The notes beneath the pieces were generated by a model. That model was not told the origin of the DNA. It saw only the letters and a list, made by a program, of their open reading frames with translations, and ran no database searches. Shown here piece by piece: positions 39,501-51,800 of a DNA stretch of 64,000 bases (within the stretch, counting starts at the first letter, position 1; the number at the start of each line of letters is the position of its first letter). Made by a program: the position numbers and the translations under genes. Origin of the DNA: Onchocerca volvulus (Eukaryota > Nematoda > Chromadorea > Rhabditida > Onchocercidae); contig HG738137.1 of assembly GCA_000499405.2 (NCBI GenBank), positions 11,014,621-11,078,620 on the forward strand. The letters are read 5' to 3'.

Positions 39501-41053
39501 TATATAAATTTAATTGGGATAGAAAATTGACTTGAAATTTGAATAAAAATTAACTTAAAATTTGAATAAAAATTAACTTATACAAAAGTTTATTAGTTAA
39601 ACAGATTTTTTTTTTATAACAGATCTTTTTTCTTTCTTTTAAATCGATTTTTTCTTTTTCAGTTAAAAATTGATAAAATTCTCTTATCACTTATGATAAA
39701 GATAGTTTAAGAATAAGATAAAGCATTGTTTTAGCGAATTATCATGAATTAAATGTGATTATCATTTTTTATTTCATGATTTCAAAGTAAAAGTCATAAT
39801 TTTCAAAATTGCAGGATTGATTTGAAATATCAAAAAAGACAAATGTAATAATCAAAGAGAAAGAATTGAAATTTTCGGAAAGATTCTAATTTTTAAGCTT
39901 CACTCGCATATTTTTTGAATTTAGCACAAATTAATGATTGGAGACATCCTCAAATCGTTTTGAATTTATCATTTCTTACAATTTATCATTTCTTTTCATC
40001 GTTTTGAATTTATCATTTCTTTCATCTACACTTTTAATGAGCGTAGTAATTCTTGATGTAAATATTACTATGAAACGCATTATTAAATTTTATAAAATTT
40101 CATTCTAAATATTAAAAGTTTCTAGAAGTATCCGACATTTGTAAAAAGATAAGTATTAATCAATATTGTTGTTACGATATATGATAACTTTTCATTCAAA
40201 TATCAATTTCGAATGATTAGATGAACTACATTGTTCATTTGGCATTTAGTACCAAAAATTCGTAAAATTTACGATTTCCCGATCAAATTACTAATTTGTC
40301 CTAAATATAAAACATGTAAGACTGGAAATTAAAATTCTTCCAAAAACTTTCAATTCTTCTGTTCTGATCAATTTACTCGTCATTTTTAGTAATTTTTTTG
40401 TCATCATATTTTATTTTAGATTTTTCTAACTTCCTACTTCATTTAATTTTAAATTTTCATAAAATAGCTTTGAATTTCTATAATTGGGATAGCTAAAAAA
40501 TTCATTTCCGAAAAAACGTATTCTGATTAATTCGTGTCACAAGAAACGTAAATTTATATCAATGACGGAATAAAAGCAAACCTTCCGTCAAAAATTGATA
40601 ACGTAGTCGAAAACCTGAATATTGGTTCGTATTTGAAGAATGGAAACGAATATAAACCAAATTTTGCATTGTATGTATAGGTTCAGGAAGTTGATTACCA
40701 CAAAAGCGTTCACCGACATGTTCACGTCCTTGATAATCCACAACAGTTACGATCAGATAATCATTAAGGCATTGATTAGAGCGTGTGGTACGATCCTCCA
40801 GATGGAAATGGGTAAAAGTTAGATGGATTATCAAATTTGCTGAGGCAGTGATATTGAAAAGGCAATCCTGATTAGGCGGATAGCTGAATGGATAATTGGG
40901 AGATGTTAAATAACCTCCTGATACTTCTTTCCCATGAATTTCTTGTGTTTTACATGGTTGATGCAATTGTTGTTGTTGTTGTTGCTGTTGTTGCCCTTCT
41001 ATTGACTTTTTAATACCTACCATAAAAGCTAATAATAGGGGAACAACATTCAT
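36550..41053 (-). CDS. sol-2: CUB-CUB-LDLa single-pass membrane protein, Neto/SOL-2-like
   Basis: Resembles Neto/SOL-2 auxiliary subunits, which partner ionotropic glutamate receptors at synapses. Six exons in phase, 502 residues: 41053-40582, 39464-39240, 39033-38862, 38606-38480, 37608-37464, 36917-36550. Order: hydrophobic signal (VVPLLLAFMVGI), nine glutamines, CUB1 (about 33-155; GGYLTSPNYPFSYPPNQDC, RFCGNQLPE), CUB2 (about 178-327; GEIRSPGYPSFYPKNVTC, KFCGSQLYY), one LDLa module (C336-C381, six cysteines, acidic DYTDEENC), a transmembrane helix (about 388-406, IMIFLILVIISVILW), a basic stop-transfer (QRRIRRRVEEQKRK) and a cytoplasmic tail rich in His and Gln. Two CUBs plus LDLa match Neto/SOL-2; LEV-10 has more CUB domains. 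Tail function cannot be read from sequence. It starts 490 bases downstream of utp4 on the same strand. Confidence 0.87.
39530..39575. repeat. 23-bp tandem repeat, two units
   Basis: Units 39530-39552 and 39553-39575 differ at one base. Intronic in the Neto-like gene. Confidence 0.85.
39954..40020. repeat. 23-bp direct repeat, period 44
   Basis: Identical copies at 39954-39976 and 39998-40020, with a shorter partial copy between them (AATTTATCATTTCTT). Intronic. Confidence 0.85.
40967..40993 (-). repeat. nine-codon polyglutamine tract
   Basis: Eight CAA and one CAG codon encode Q9 just after the predicted signal peptide of the Neto-like protein, in the mature N-terminus before CUB1. Confidence 0.95.
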
Positions 41054-41543
41054 TCATTTATCTATCCAACCCACTTGATTAGCTTGATTTCTTTAGCAAC
41101 TATTTAATTGCTTAATCAAATTTTTTTTTCACAAATTTGAAAGCTTATTTGTTGTTGTTGTAGATATCTGCGAATTATAATTTAACAAAATATATCCTCA
41201 ACAACAATACTGAATTTGATACAATTATCAACATAGAAAATAAGCAGAATAGGAAGATAATAGCGACAGTACACGTTCCAATAAGCAGTTGCAGGCTGAC
41301 AGCCTTTTGTTTCATGAAAATTACACAACTTTCAGAACAATATAACAGTCTTCAGAAGCAGTAATCAGTAGCTTTTATATTCTCAAGAATGAATAAAAAG
41401 ATTTGATTGTTTTTTACAGTGTTTAAAAATTACTACCATTCAAATTTTTCGCCGTATTAAAACATTTAAATAAATTGTTAAAAATACGGATTGGACTGGA
41501 GGACTGACTGATTGTTTTTAATGAACACCGATAACAATAGTTA
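41054..41543. other. spacer between utp4 stop and Neto-like start
   Basis: 490 bases with no gene seen. It would contain the utp4 3' UTR and the Neto-like promoter or, if operonic, the intercistronic region. Confidence 0.5.
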
Positions 41544-42538
41544 TCAATTTAGGCCGTAACGTTTAAGTCGAAAAGCGGTTTGGGAAGGTTCGGCAAGCAT
41601 AATTGGAGTCGTGAAGAGCAATTTTCGGTCAGATAACCAACAAGCCTGGATGCATCGATCCCTACGCATCAAGCATACTCCATCATCTTCTTCCGTTTTC
41701 TTCAATGCACATGCTTCTGGTCCATATAGCAATACTCGTTTCTGCAAAATAAAATATTAAAAGTGGGTAGAGAAGAAACAGCATGTTAGGTTTATGAGGC
41801 AAAATGAAGAGTGTAAAGAGTGAATTAGAGATATATACAACAACGTCCTGTCTCCTGAGTGTCCCAACTAGGCACATCATCTATTTCCCTAAAAATTACT
41901 CTCCAAGCCTACCTCATTCCTCTAAACACTATGGATAATATCTTCCTGAATTCTTCCCATTCCTTCCAGTTATTTTTCTCTTCTTCCACCAATAAGTCTA
42001 AATTGAAGCTCATCACGTCTCTTTAAGCCTTAGAAGCAAAGGAAAGACAAATCAAGGATGCACACGAAACTAATCGTGTTTTTGAATGGCCACCAATTCG
42101 CACACCATATATGGATATATTATTAGGGTTTGTCACAGTTTCCTAGCTATTATTCAATCATCGGATGATTCGGTAAATTATCAGGCATAATATTTACTGC
42201 TTATTAAACACAGAGCTATCGTATTTCCCGTCGAAATTAAATTTTCGGAAGGAAGCCATTACCAAATTCTGATCAAAGAAAAACAAGTGTCATTATTTCT
42301 TAGAATTTAAACACTGAAATTTTCTAAAAAGAAGTTTTAAATACTCAGCAAAGAAAATTTCCAACTTCATATTTTCCAAATTTAATTCGAAAGAAGGGAA
42401 ATTAAAAATTATCTTGACCTCAGTATTTTATTTTTCTTCCTGTATACGAGCATATCTCTTCTCCTCTTCGTATCTTCCGAGTTTTCTTATTTCATTTTTA
42501 AAAGCAAGCTTTCCCTAAGTAATAAATTGGTTTTTCCT

Positions 42539-42580
<42 letters not shown>

Positions 42581-45500
42581 TTAAAAAATCTGTCAAAATA
42601 GAATACGTACCCCATTGATAAGTGCGATAATCCGAAAACTACCTCGTGAACCACCTAAAACAACACCATCTGAACTATTGCAATTCATTTGTAAAACTAA
42701 TTCATCCGGTAACATGCACAATGCTTCCGTTGAAATCGTGTTGTCACTAAGAATGTTTGTATCGATGTTATATTCGATAATTGTATGTTTTCTATCAGCA
42801 CAGAGAATATAAAGTGAAGCAAAATTGATAAACTGAGAATCGATGAAGATGTTCGTGCCAGGGATTTCCAACTTCCGTAACGTCTGTAAAAAATGGATAT
42901 TGCTTATAAAATTTGAAGAATATTGAGAATCCCACACTGTAAAATAACTTCTTCTGTAAATTATGTTCAATAGATTATTTGACCACTAGAATAAGTTATG
43001 AAAGTGGTTAAAAAAAGAGAATTTTGCAGAAATTGAAAAAATAAATAAGGATAAAAAATAAGAAAGAAAATATCAGCAAGAGTTAATGAGCAACAACGAA
43101 CGAATTTGCATTACTGATAATAAATAAAGGAAATGAGATCATCCGGTATGAATAAAAACAGGAATAAATTTACGGTGAAAATGAACTGATAAGTAAATGT
43201 TCATCTAACATAGATTAATAAAATTAATGAAATCCCCTCAAAAATTTGAAAATGCCGTATTCTAGTACTAGCAGATAAAAATAACAGAAAGGAATATAAA
43301 AAATACTACATTGAAGATGATTTCTTTAAAATTCTCTCTTTTTAGATTTCAACATCCTCTAATGAATAATATTAAAAAAAAAAAAAAAAAAAAGAAAAAA
43401 GAAAGGAAAAAAATGACCTTTTTGCGGATTTCCAGAGTAAAAAGTTCATTTCGTGCTGTAAGCAATATAAGAAACGTCTCGGTCATGTTAGAGTGTAATC
43501 GGATTACTTCACCAGCATTATCTGGAAATCATAATATATAATATGGAGTATACTATCCTCATGTATCCATCTTTTCATTGTTGAAACTTCGCATTAAATT
43601 CATACCACAAATTAAAGAAAAATAATCTATCAAAAAAGTTTGATCAAAAATCTTATTTCAGAATTTGGTGCTATGACAGAAAATTGACGAGAAATAATTA
43701 ACAAAGAATTACAATAAAGCACCTCTTTCGGTGATTAGATCTGGATATTCTGATACAGAATCACCAATTGATAAGCTTGATATCCTAAGACATCCAGATG
43801 CAATAAACAAAAATGTTGATGTAAAAAGCAGCTCCGTCCCACAAATATCCATTCTCTTCAGAACAGATATACTGGGTTCTTTTGAAGAATGGAGATCCAA
43901 TTTGTAAAGAGTTGTTGTACAAATTGTAGAAACTGCTAACAAACTGCCTTCATGATTTAGTGCACTAGAAACGACAATAAAAAATTAAATACTAAGAGAA
44001 TAAGATTGCATGCTTATGTTTTTTCTTATAATATCAATGCTTAAGGAAACGAAATTTAAACATAAACAAATAAATAATTATGTTTTTCTGCACTTCTTTT
44101 ATGAGGAGAGAATAACATTAGTAAAAGAGCGAAGGTGACTCCATCTTTTAAAATGATTTCTTTATCTCAAAAGATTCTTCCCAAAAAACCAATCGCAAAA
44201 ACAACCTACCTTGATCTAATGAACTCTCCACGATGAGATCGTAATTGGGCTAATTTAATCGGACTATTTGCCAAGCAATGAATCCCTTTTTTCGACGTTC
44301 CTGTACTGGGTTTACCAGCTTCCCAAATAACAATGCGATCATCGTACTGGTAAGAAAACAGATTCGCACCAGCCGCGATATTACAAGTTATCTAAATAAT
44401 ATTTCATCAAAATAAACTGATGAGAAAAGGATCGATTTGAGAAAAAGTGAAGAAACTTTTATTTCTGATGAGATAAGCCGTTCATCTCTAATAATCACTA
44501 AACGAATAAAACATAATACAATCAACATTAGAACAATTCCGCTGATTCTTTTAACTACCAATAATGCCGAAAATATTTGGAGAAATAGACTAGAAACCTA
44601 GTTCGTGAAAAAAAAAATACATATATAAATAACTTTAAAATTTACATTTTTTAAAGCATCAGCATGTTTCAAACGATTACTGACGCAAAAATAATAATCA
44701 GCACCACCGGAATAGAGAGCTGTCGTATGTTGCGATGCAACTAAAGCTCGTACATCATTGGTATGAATTGTCCTTCGATGTTCGACACGATACGCAGTAC
44801 GTTCCTGATTGATTTTCAAAGTTGAAATGTTTAAAATAAATGTTTTACCATTGAACGTATAGCCTATACATAGCTTACGTATATGCTTATCTAATCGACG
44901 ATTGCAATCAAAATAAAGCACTTTTTCTTCTTTTCTTTCGATCAGAACTTTCATAACCTTACTGTATGAACCCCATTCCTTCTTTCCGGTTAAGTGACAA
45001 GTAAATATATAAACCTGATTAAGGCCAAGTCGTGCGATTGTAGGATCCACACCGGCAGCGTAAAGTGATTCATTTACCGCAGTTATCGATAAAATATCAC
45101 TTTGATGTGTTTGCAAACACTGAAATATCATTTGCTTTGAAAATAAGATTCTTCCAAGATTATTTCAAAAATTTTTGCACTAAAATACTGAATTTTTCTT
45201 AAAAATATAGGAATGAAACATATGAAATTAAATTCAAAATGAAAATATTACATGTGAAAATGCTCCATTAGATGCACTCCAGAATGATACATATCCTCGT
45301 GAATCACCTGATACCAAGTAATCGCCACTAAAATCAGTTTGCCTTCAAAATGCACCATAAATTGAGATTTTGAAGGAAAAATGAACCATAATTGAGATTG
45401 GATTTGTTTTTACTTTTATTTCGCTAGAAAGACAAGTTCCTCCCAAAAACTCAAAAATTCTACTGAAATAATAATTTGACAACAAAACTAGGATAGTAAA

Positions 45501-47345
45501 TGAAAGAATTTACTTCTTTTTCAAATCTCAAAAGTACCTCAAAAAAAAAAAAAAAAAAAAAAAGCTAAGCGGTCAATATCCTAGCATTTGCTAGATATTC
45601 AAATGATAAGTTCGAGAATAATTACGGAAAAATGAAGTGAAAATGAAAGAAAATTACATGAAACACAAGCACCAAACAACAGTCGGTTTCCGCTTTTCGG
45701 TCCGAGGTAGTTTTATTCTGTGCTCTATTCGTTGTTTTGGTACGCTTATAAGACTGATTTCATCCATCGTTCCAGCAGCGATGATATCGCCATTGCATGC
45801 TAATGACATGACATGTGTACCAAAACCTAACAATAATTCATCCTTTAGTAAAATTTTTCAAAATTCATAATTCTTTGTGTTTAAATTCATTCAAACAAAA
45901 TTATTTTTTGAACTTAAAAATACAAGGATAATTATAAATTATTAGAATCAGTAATTACATCATCTATTTATTTCATTACTCCGCTCTCTAACGAATAGAA
46001 ATTTTTGGAATTTGATAAATCAATGATTTTGACCAGCAAACTGGAACAAGTGAGATTTTATATTTAAATTTCGGAATATTTTAAAATTACCAATAGATAT
46101 TGTCTTATTCAAAGCAACATGATCATTATCTTCCACAGAGAGTATTAACACAGTTCCTGAATCTGAACCAGCACAGAAGGCGCTTCCTGTTATTGAGGCC
46201 AAACACCACAAAGGACTTGGTGTAAGTCGAGAAGTCTGATACAAATAATATAATAAAATATCGTTTCAAGAATGTAATAAATAATAGGAAGAAAAAAAAT
46301 AACGGACTAGATAAGGGCTAAAATTATATGAATTACGTAAGTCACTAAGTAAATAAGCTTGCAAAATAATACAATTTTACTGTAATTATTTGATAATTAG
46401 TACTTAACCTAATCTTCTGATTATATTATTAATAACCGAAAATCCTATTCTCTGGTGTTTTCAGAAAAACATTTCTTATATTATTTATTGTATACAGTTG
46501 TCAAGTATTTGATTTTGATTTCAAAATTTATTTCAAGAAATTTTATAGTTTATATAACTCACAAAATATTCCGAAGTGTGAAAACAATGACTTGTTATTG
46601 AACCGTCAAGATGTGTTGCAAATAAAATATCACCCTTCCAAAGAAGTGATTCAGCAGTTTTATTTCCAAGAAATGTGCTTCGAACATAAAATATTGGTGT
46701 ACCGATTACATTCCAAAATTCTATCACCCCATTACGTCTTTCAGTTCTGCAAAATATTTCATTGGGAGATACAAGAAGCGAAATTCAAAAATTTTGTATG
46801 CAACCTATCTAATCATTTAGGAATGCGAAAATGTGAGTGTAGAAAAGTAAATAAATTCATAGATGAACTGAAGTACAACTTTAACTATCATAAAAATACT
46901 TTCCTACTTTAGCAACAAAGAGCACTTCTTATCGAGCGATAATTTTTAGAACTTCTAGAAATTTGACTAAACAGTGGGATCTTAATAGTGATAGCTGTTT
47001 ATTAAAACTGATATACCAACCAATAAGTAAAAGGAAAAAAGTTACTGAAGAATAAATAAATATCATTGAATGAAATGATGAGAGAAGAAAAATAAAGAAA
47101 AAATAGACCGAATTTCAAGAACGAAACATGTAAACTAAAATATGCTAAAACATGGATATATTCGAATGGAAATACCAGAAACATATTACGATATTAAGGA
47201 ACTTAGTGGATAAAGTCAAAACTCACTCAAGATCGGAATGTCGAGCAACGGCTAGAACACCTTGTCGTTCATCTAAGGCTAAGCAATCAACCGTGTAAGG
47301 TTCATGCTCAAACAAATCACATTCATGAATTTCAAAATCATCCAT
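41544..47345 (-). CDS. utp4: UTP4/cirhin, U3 snoRNP (SSU processome) WD-repeat protein
   Basis: Subunit of the t-UTP part of the small-subunit processome, needed in the nucleolus for pre-rRNA transcription and 18S processing. Eleven exons join in phase to 721 residues, near the family length: 47345-47227, 46746-46563, 46235-46091, 45826-45658, 45327-45252, 45119-44646, 44391-44210, 43964-43723, 43521-43418, 42883-42611, 41741-41544. The N-terminus (MDDFEIHECDLFEHEPYTVD) and the first blade (LAVAR, then NGVIEFWNV) follow the UTP4 pattern. Blades are seen at LFATHLDGSITSH, AFCAGSDSGTVLI, IIAAGTMDEISLISV, DYLVSGDSRGYVSFW and, in the second propeller, HTNDVRALV, ALYSGGADYYF, QYDDRIVIWE. The tail KRYGLN parallels the basic K-x-YG/FG end of the family. 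An in-frame stop and a TTTTAG acceptor (47374-47373) lie just upstream of the start, so trans-splicing there would give a short leader. Confidence 0.9.
41742..42610. other. last intron of utp4 (0.87 kb)
   Basis: No gene seen. A stretch at about 41820-42130 is less AT-rich than other introns here and may be a decayed insertion, but no element could be recognised. A TA microsatellite lies at its right end. Confidence 0.5.
42543..42578. repeat. (AT)18 microsatellite
   Basis: Pure AT dinucleotide run in the last utp4 intron, about 30 bases from the donor of exon 42883-42611. Confidence 0.95.
45541..45563. repeat. A23 homopolymer in utp4 intron
   Basis: Run of 23 A between utp4 exons 45826-45658 and 45327-45252; a U-tract in the transcript. 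Confidence 0.9.
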
Positions 47346-48860
47346 TCCATTTATACTTTTTTCGACGTTTTGCTAAAATCAATCAAATTGGTATAAAAGT
47401 GAAGCGTTTCGCAATATACGTGTTCTTTATGCGAATAAAAATGAGCCCTAAAGCCGTAAGCATAATCAAATTTTTCAAAAATAGTGACCTCATGAGATAG
47501 AGTATGAGTTTTAAACTCAACAGTAGCATCACATACTTTATACGTCATGTGTCTTGACCTCAGTAAATATCTGAAATATATTAAATTCATCTATCTAAAC
47601 AAAGAGTTTCATCTACAGTAATTTCAAACTCAACAGAAGCCAAAAAAACTTCATTTTTTTATGATATAAATACTTTTTAGAAATATATTAATGAGTTTCT
47701 ATATAAAGTGAATAAATGTACAATGTAATAATTCTTGATACGAATTCATACGGAAAGTTTACTAAAAAATGTAAAGTGATAATGAAAATTTACTTCAACT
47801 GATTGGTTCATTATGTACAAAACAGCGAAATCAAATTCAAGCAAAAAAAATTTTAAATTTTTATAATACGAAATTCAAAATATGATGCATTCCCACATAA
47901 GAATATGGTAATTTCTCGATTGTAAAGCCTAACTATGAAAAAAGTGGTAACAAAATGATAGCTATAAAATAATCAAACACCAATAACAACTTGAAATGAA
48001 TAAAAGTTCTACAGCTGTAATCAGACATAGCAATATGTTACCTCCTATTTCCTGTGGCCCAAAGAAAATAATAAAATGAAATGTTTCAAGTATCACACTT
48101 AGTCATTTCAAAATACATGAAAGTTGCACATATTTAATTTAAAACGAAATATAAATGGATAAATTTTCTGCATTAAGCAAATGAAATATCAACAAAAGTG
48201 TAAAAAATCACATCAAATAATAAAAAGGCAGTAATATACATACAAAATAAAAGTAGAATAGTTGCCATTAAATAACAATCTGTCGAAATTAACGTAACAA
48301 AGATAGATACCTAACAAAAAAAAATTTCAGTTTTTGAGACAATTATTGAATAGACAAGCCTGTTTTTAAGCTTATATTCACCGCCTTAAGCAGAGATAAA
48401 ATCAAGATATACTGCTCTAGTTCTTTGATTGCTCCAAAAACTCTGTGCTTTATTTCAGTACTGATTAAGACCAGCAATCCGGTCATATTTCTGATTGCGA
48501 GTCATGAAATAAGATAAAAAGAAATCCAAAGTGAAAGTGACAATAGAAAGAACATCAAATATCAAATACTGTTCAAGGAATGCTTAAAATAAAAGACGAA
48601 ACTGGAAAGAAATTTGAAGAGAACAAATAATAGTAAACTCTTTAGAAAGAAGTTTGGTGTAATAAATAGCAATATTACCTATAAAAAATTATGTAAAAGC
48701 TAAAACGGAAATCATGATCAGCTCAAAACATGCAACAAAAATTGCATTTTGCAACAATGTACACTAATACAGGCGCTAGTACTAAAATATTGACACATCA
48801 ATAATTTGATCCAGAAATTTCGACTATTAAAATCTTCAGAAATAAAGGAAAATTTACGGT
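47346..48860. other. spacer between hmp-2 stop and utp4 start
   Basis: About 1.5 kb without an established gene. It holds the candidate two-exon frame at 47351-47654 and a 47-codon open frame on the minus strand (48486-48343, beginning MTGLLVLISTEIKHRVFGAI) that is unrecognised and may be chance. The rest is AT-rich. Confidence 0.5.
47351..47654 (-). CDS. candidate small secreted protein upstream of utp4 (not recognised)
   Basis: Hypothetical. A 79-codon open frame ends at 47351, six bases before the utp4 ATG. It is entered through a good acceptor (TATATTTCAG, exon from 47570). A short upstream exon (47654-47617, MKFFWLLLSLKLL, signal-like) joins it in phase across a 46-base intron with donor CT/GTAGAT, giving 85 residues. 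The body has alternating hydrophobic and polar residues (KVCDATVEFKTHTLSHEVTI) and two cysteines. Against it: the intron is very short, there is no recognised family, and the likely utp4 trans-splice acceptor lies inside the frame. A partly repeated 20-base segment (47640-47621 and 47527-47508) shows local duplication. Confidence 0.25.
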
Positions 48861-51800
48861 TCAAAGATCAGTATCGAACCATAAAGGACTTCGATTATTA
48901 GTTTGGTAAGGTGGGGGATGCTGCCATGGTTGAGGATGATCCAGCTGTTCCATTTCCGAAGAATGATACATTTCAGCAAAAAGTTCTGGTTCCAGACCAT
49001 CATGCATCCATTCTTCACCGCTATTTATTACACTTTCAATTTCTGTATCCAATTCTCCACGATACATTAATGGCTTATCAAACTGGAGATTTTTCAATAC
49101 ACCAGATGCATATGTTGCTATAAAAAGACTATATTTAAAAACAATCACATCGTTCGTTTCATTTCAGCAGAATTAAATAATAGAGCAGAATTAAGTAATT
49201 TAACAGTTTTTTTTTTTTGTTTTTGACTTGTTCTCAGTTTTTTTTTATCCGTAATTCATTAAATTCAAACATAATCAGTACGTACACGCGATAAGATGCT
49301 TAGATGGATTCTATGAAATGACAGCTGTAAATAAAACTTACTTGAGATCATTACTTTATGACCATACTTACATGAATTGCTATTAATGTAAACAAATTAT
49401 CAATTTATAATCCACGTAAAAACCTACAAATTGCTCTGTGCTTGGAATGTAATGCATCAGCAAGTACAGGTGTTGGTCCATACATGTCTAACTGCCGTGC
49501 GCCTTCTGGAGTCTTTGAGAGCTGATAAAGAAGTCCCAGAAGTTCACGCTGTAGCAATTCATCGTCACTTGCATATATTTCTTCCCATGAAAGCAGCTAA
49601 AACTTTTTTTCAAATTAAAAAGCTGAGATCATAATAGACTTGGAACTAGTCATAAGTGATCCATTTTTGCAAAAAGTACTTTTAATAGTATTTGTAAAGG
49701 ATGATAAAGAAATAATTTAAATTTCTTGAAGTTTGATGAGCATGTCTAACTTTGATAAGCATATCAATGAATGGGTGATCACGAAGCATGAATTCGGCCG
49801 ATTGATGATCATTTCCAAGCTGATGCAGTGCTGATACAGCACCTTCCACTAATTCACGCATTGCTACACCATCTGCTAATGCATCTGGGTCCTGAAGAAG
49901 CTGGGTACCAGCTCGTCCCAAAACGTCCATTGCTAAAGTAACCACTGATTCCCCTTTTAATGTTTTTTCCTGCAAATTTAAAATTCATATCTAACAGCTA
50001 AACAATAATGCCTACATATTCGTGCGGAAAGTCTTTATTAATGAAGACAAAATTATGAGACAAGTGAAAAATAAATTTTTTCTTTAATAAGTTACAACTC
50101 AGTGACACTTACATGGGTCAGAGGATACAAGTTAGCAGGAAGGAGCGCAAGATTTCGGACAAGTCCGAGAGCTGCTTTGACAACTGGTGCTCGCATTGAT
50201 GAAATTAATTCCAAAATGACAGGTAAAGTTTGTGACAAGCGGATATCGCTTTGTGCCTGTGACGCCAGTGGATGTCGAGCGGTACAGTGCCTCAATGCAC
50301 AAAGCGTTGGCTCTGTGACTTCCTCAATTGTCGAAAATCGTTCAAGAGCATTACATAATGCATCCATTCCTCTAAAATATCATGCTATATCATTGTCTTA
50401 CTTTCTTTTTAATCCATTTAATAGAAAGCAATCTGTACTTTAAAACAAAATTTTTCGATAGTGAATCACATAGTAATTACAGCAAAATGAACTGACCTAT
50501 TGAAACATAAAGTCTGTTTGTTGCGGATATTGTTACAAGTTAAATTTGATAAAATGCCAGCAGCACATGCAGTTGTTGATTCTTCACCTGTTGCAACAAT
50601 ATGAATTAAATTGATAATTAAAGGTCCCAAACTACTTTCATTAGCTGCCGCATCTGATAAATTGCGAATAGCACATAAAATAGCAAATTGGGTTCTATCA
50701 TCAACATTATCAATGAAATCACCCAAAACATTGAGTATTCCTGAAAAGAAAAAACAATTTGAAGAGGCAATAATCAAACGAAAGTATCTTTTTAATTTTG
50801 TTGTGAAGACATGAGTTTTTTTTTTTTTTTTAACAATTCATTCCAAAAAAAAAATTTATGTCTTCATAACAAAGTTAAAAAAGTACCTCTTAATTATAAA
50901 ATAAAATAAAAATAAAAATAAATGTGAAATAACCATATGAATAAAATTCTTACCAAGAGAAATTAGGGCACCCTTATTTTGCGGGCATACTGAAAGCGCT
51001 CGAATGCAACGCACCGCGGTGTAGACAAGCTTTGGATAATGATGATGTGTGTCTAAAAGATCGGTTAATGATGACGGACCACTTAAGGAAAGGAATGAGA
51101 GTTTACTTTGTGGGTTATCCAATAATAAAAGGTAGAGAGAATCTGTCAACAGTGCTAGGAAACGCGGATTACTTTCCCGAAGAAGTGGTGTCATTGCTTC
51201 CAGACCACCACATGTTCTTGTTTCCTGAAAACGGATTCAAAGAGAAAATCTGGAACTCAGCAGAATGCTTCATCAGAAAATAAAAAGAAAAATCAACATA
51301 GAAAAACTAACCTCTTTTGCATAATCCATGAAAAGAAGCAAGTTATGAAGCGTTGTGATGGCATAATGACGAACAGCATCTAATGGAATTCCAAGCATTC
51401 GAACCAGTTCTGGAATACCACCAGAACGAAATATCTGCATACGTCCTTCTGCATGTTCCGAAATATGCGAAAGAGCACCAAGTGCATCTCTTCGTATAGC
51501 ATCATTTTCCAATCTGAAATCTTTTACGACAATCGACTACTTCAAAATAAAGAACTAAAAGCTATAAAATAATTTGTTTTCGTTTTTTTTTTTTTTTTCT
51601 TGTGAGTTTATAGTTATTCTGAATTATTGCAATATCAAAATATTTGCACAAAAATAAATAAAGAATACCGAGTAATGTCGCATAATGCATTTATAAGAGT
51701 TGGATTTGAAGCTATTGCATTCACCGATTTGCTTTCACGCGATAACATATGCACCATATGAACAGCTCGCATAATCACTGTCTGTAAGAGAGATTTAACA

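Larger units (their letters stand above)
39465..40581. other. first intron of the Neto-like gene (1.1 kb)
   Basis: No exon or gene found. It holds a 23-base tandem repeat (39530-39575, two units) and a 23-base direct repeat (39954-39976 and 39998-40020). Otherwise AT-rich. Confidence 0.6.

Noticed and set aside
36550..41053. LEV-10 assignment for the CUB-LDLa protein
   Set aside because: Only two CUB domains are present and no further CUB exons are found up to the utp4 stop.
41820..42130. Decayed transposon or bacterial insert in the last utp4 intron
   Set aside because: Composition differs slightly, but no terminal repeats, target duplication or coding remnant could be seen.
21824..48296. 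Shared 17-mer CTGTCGAAATTAACGTA at about 21823 and 48280
   Set aside because: Flanks do not match, so there is no support for a dispersed element; likely chance in AT-rich DNA.
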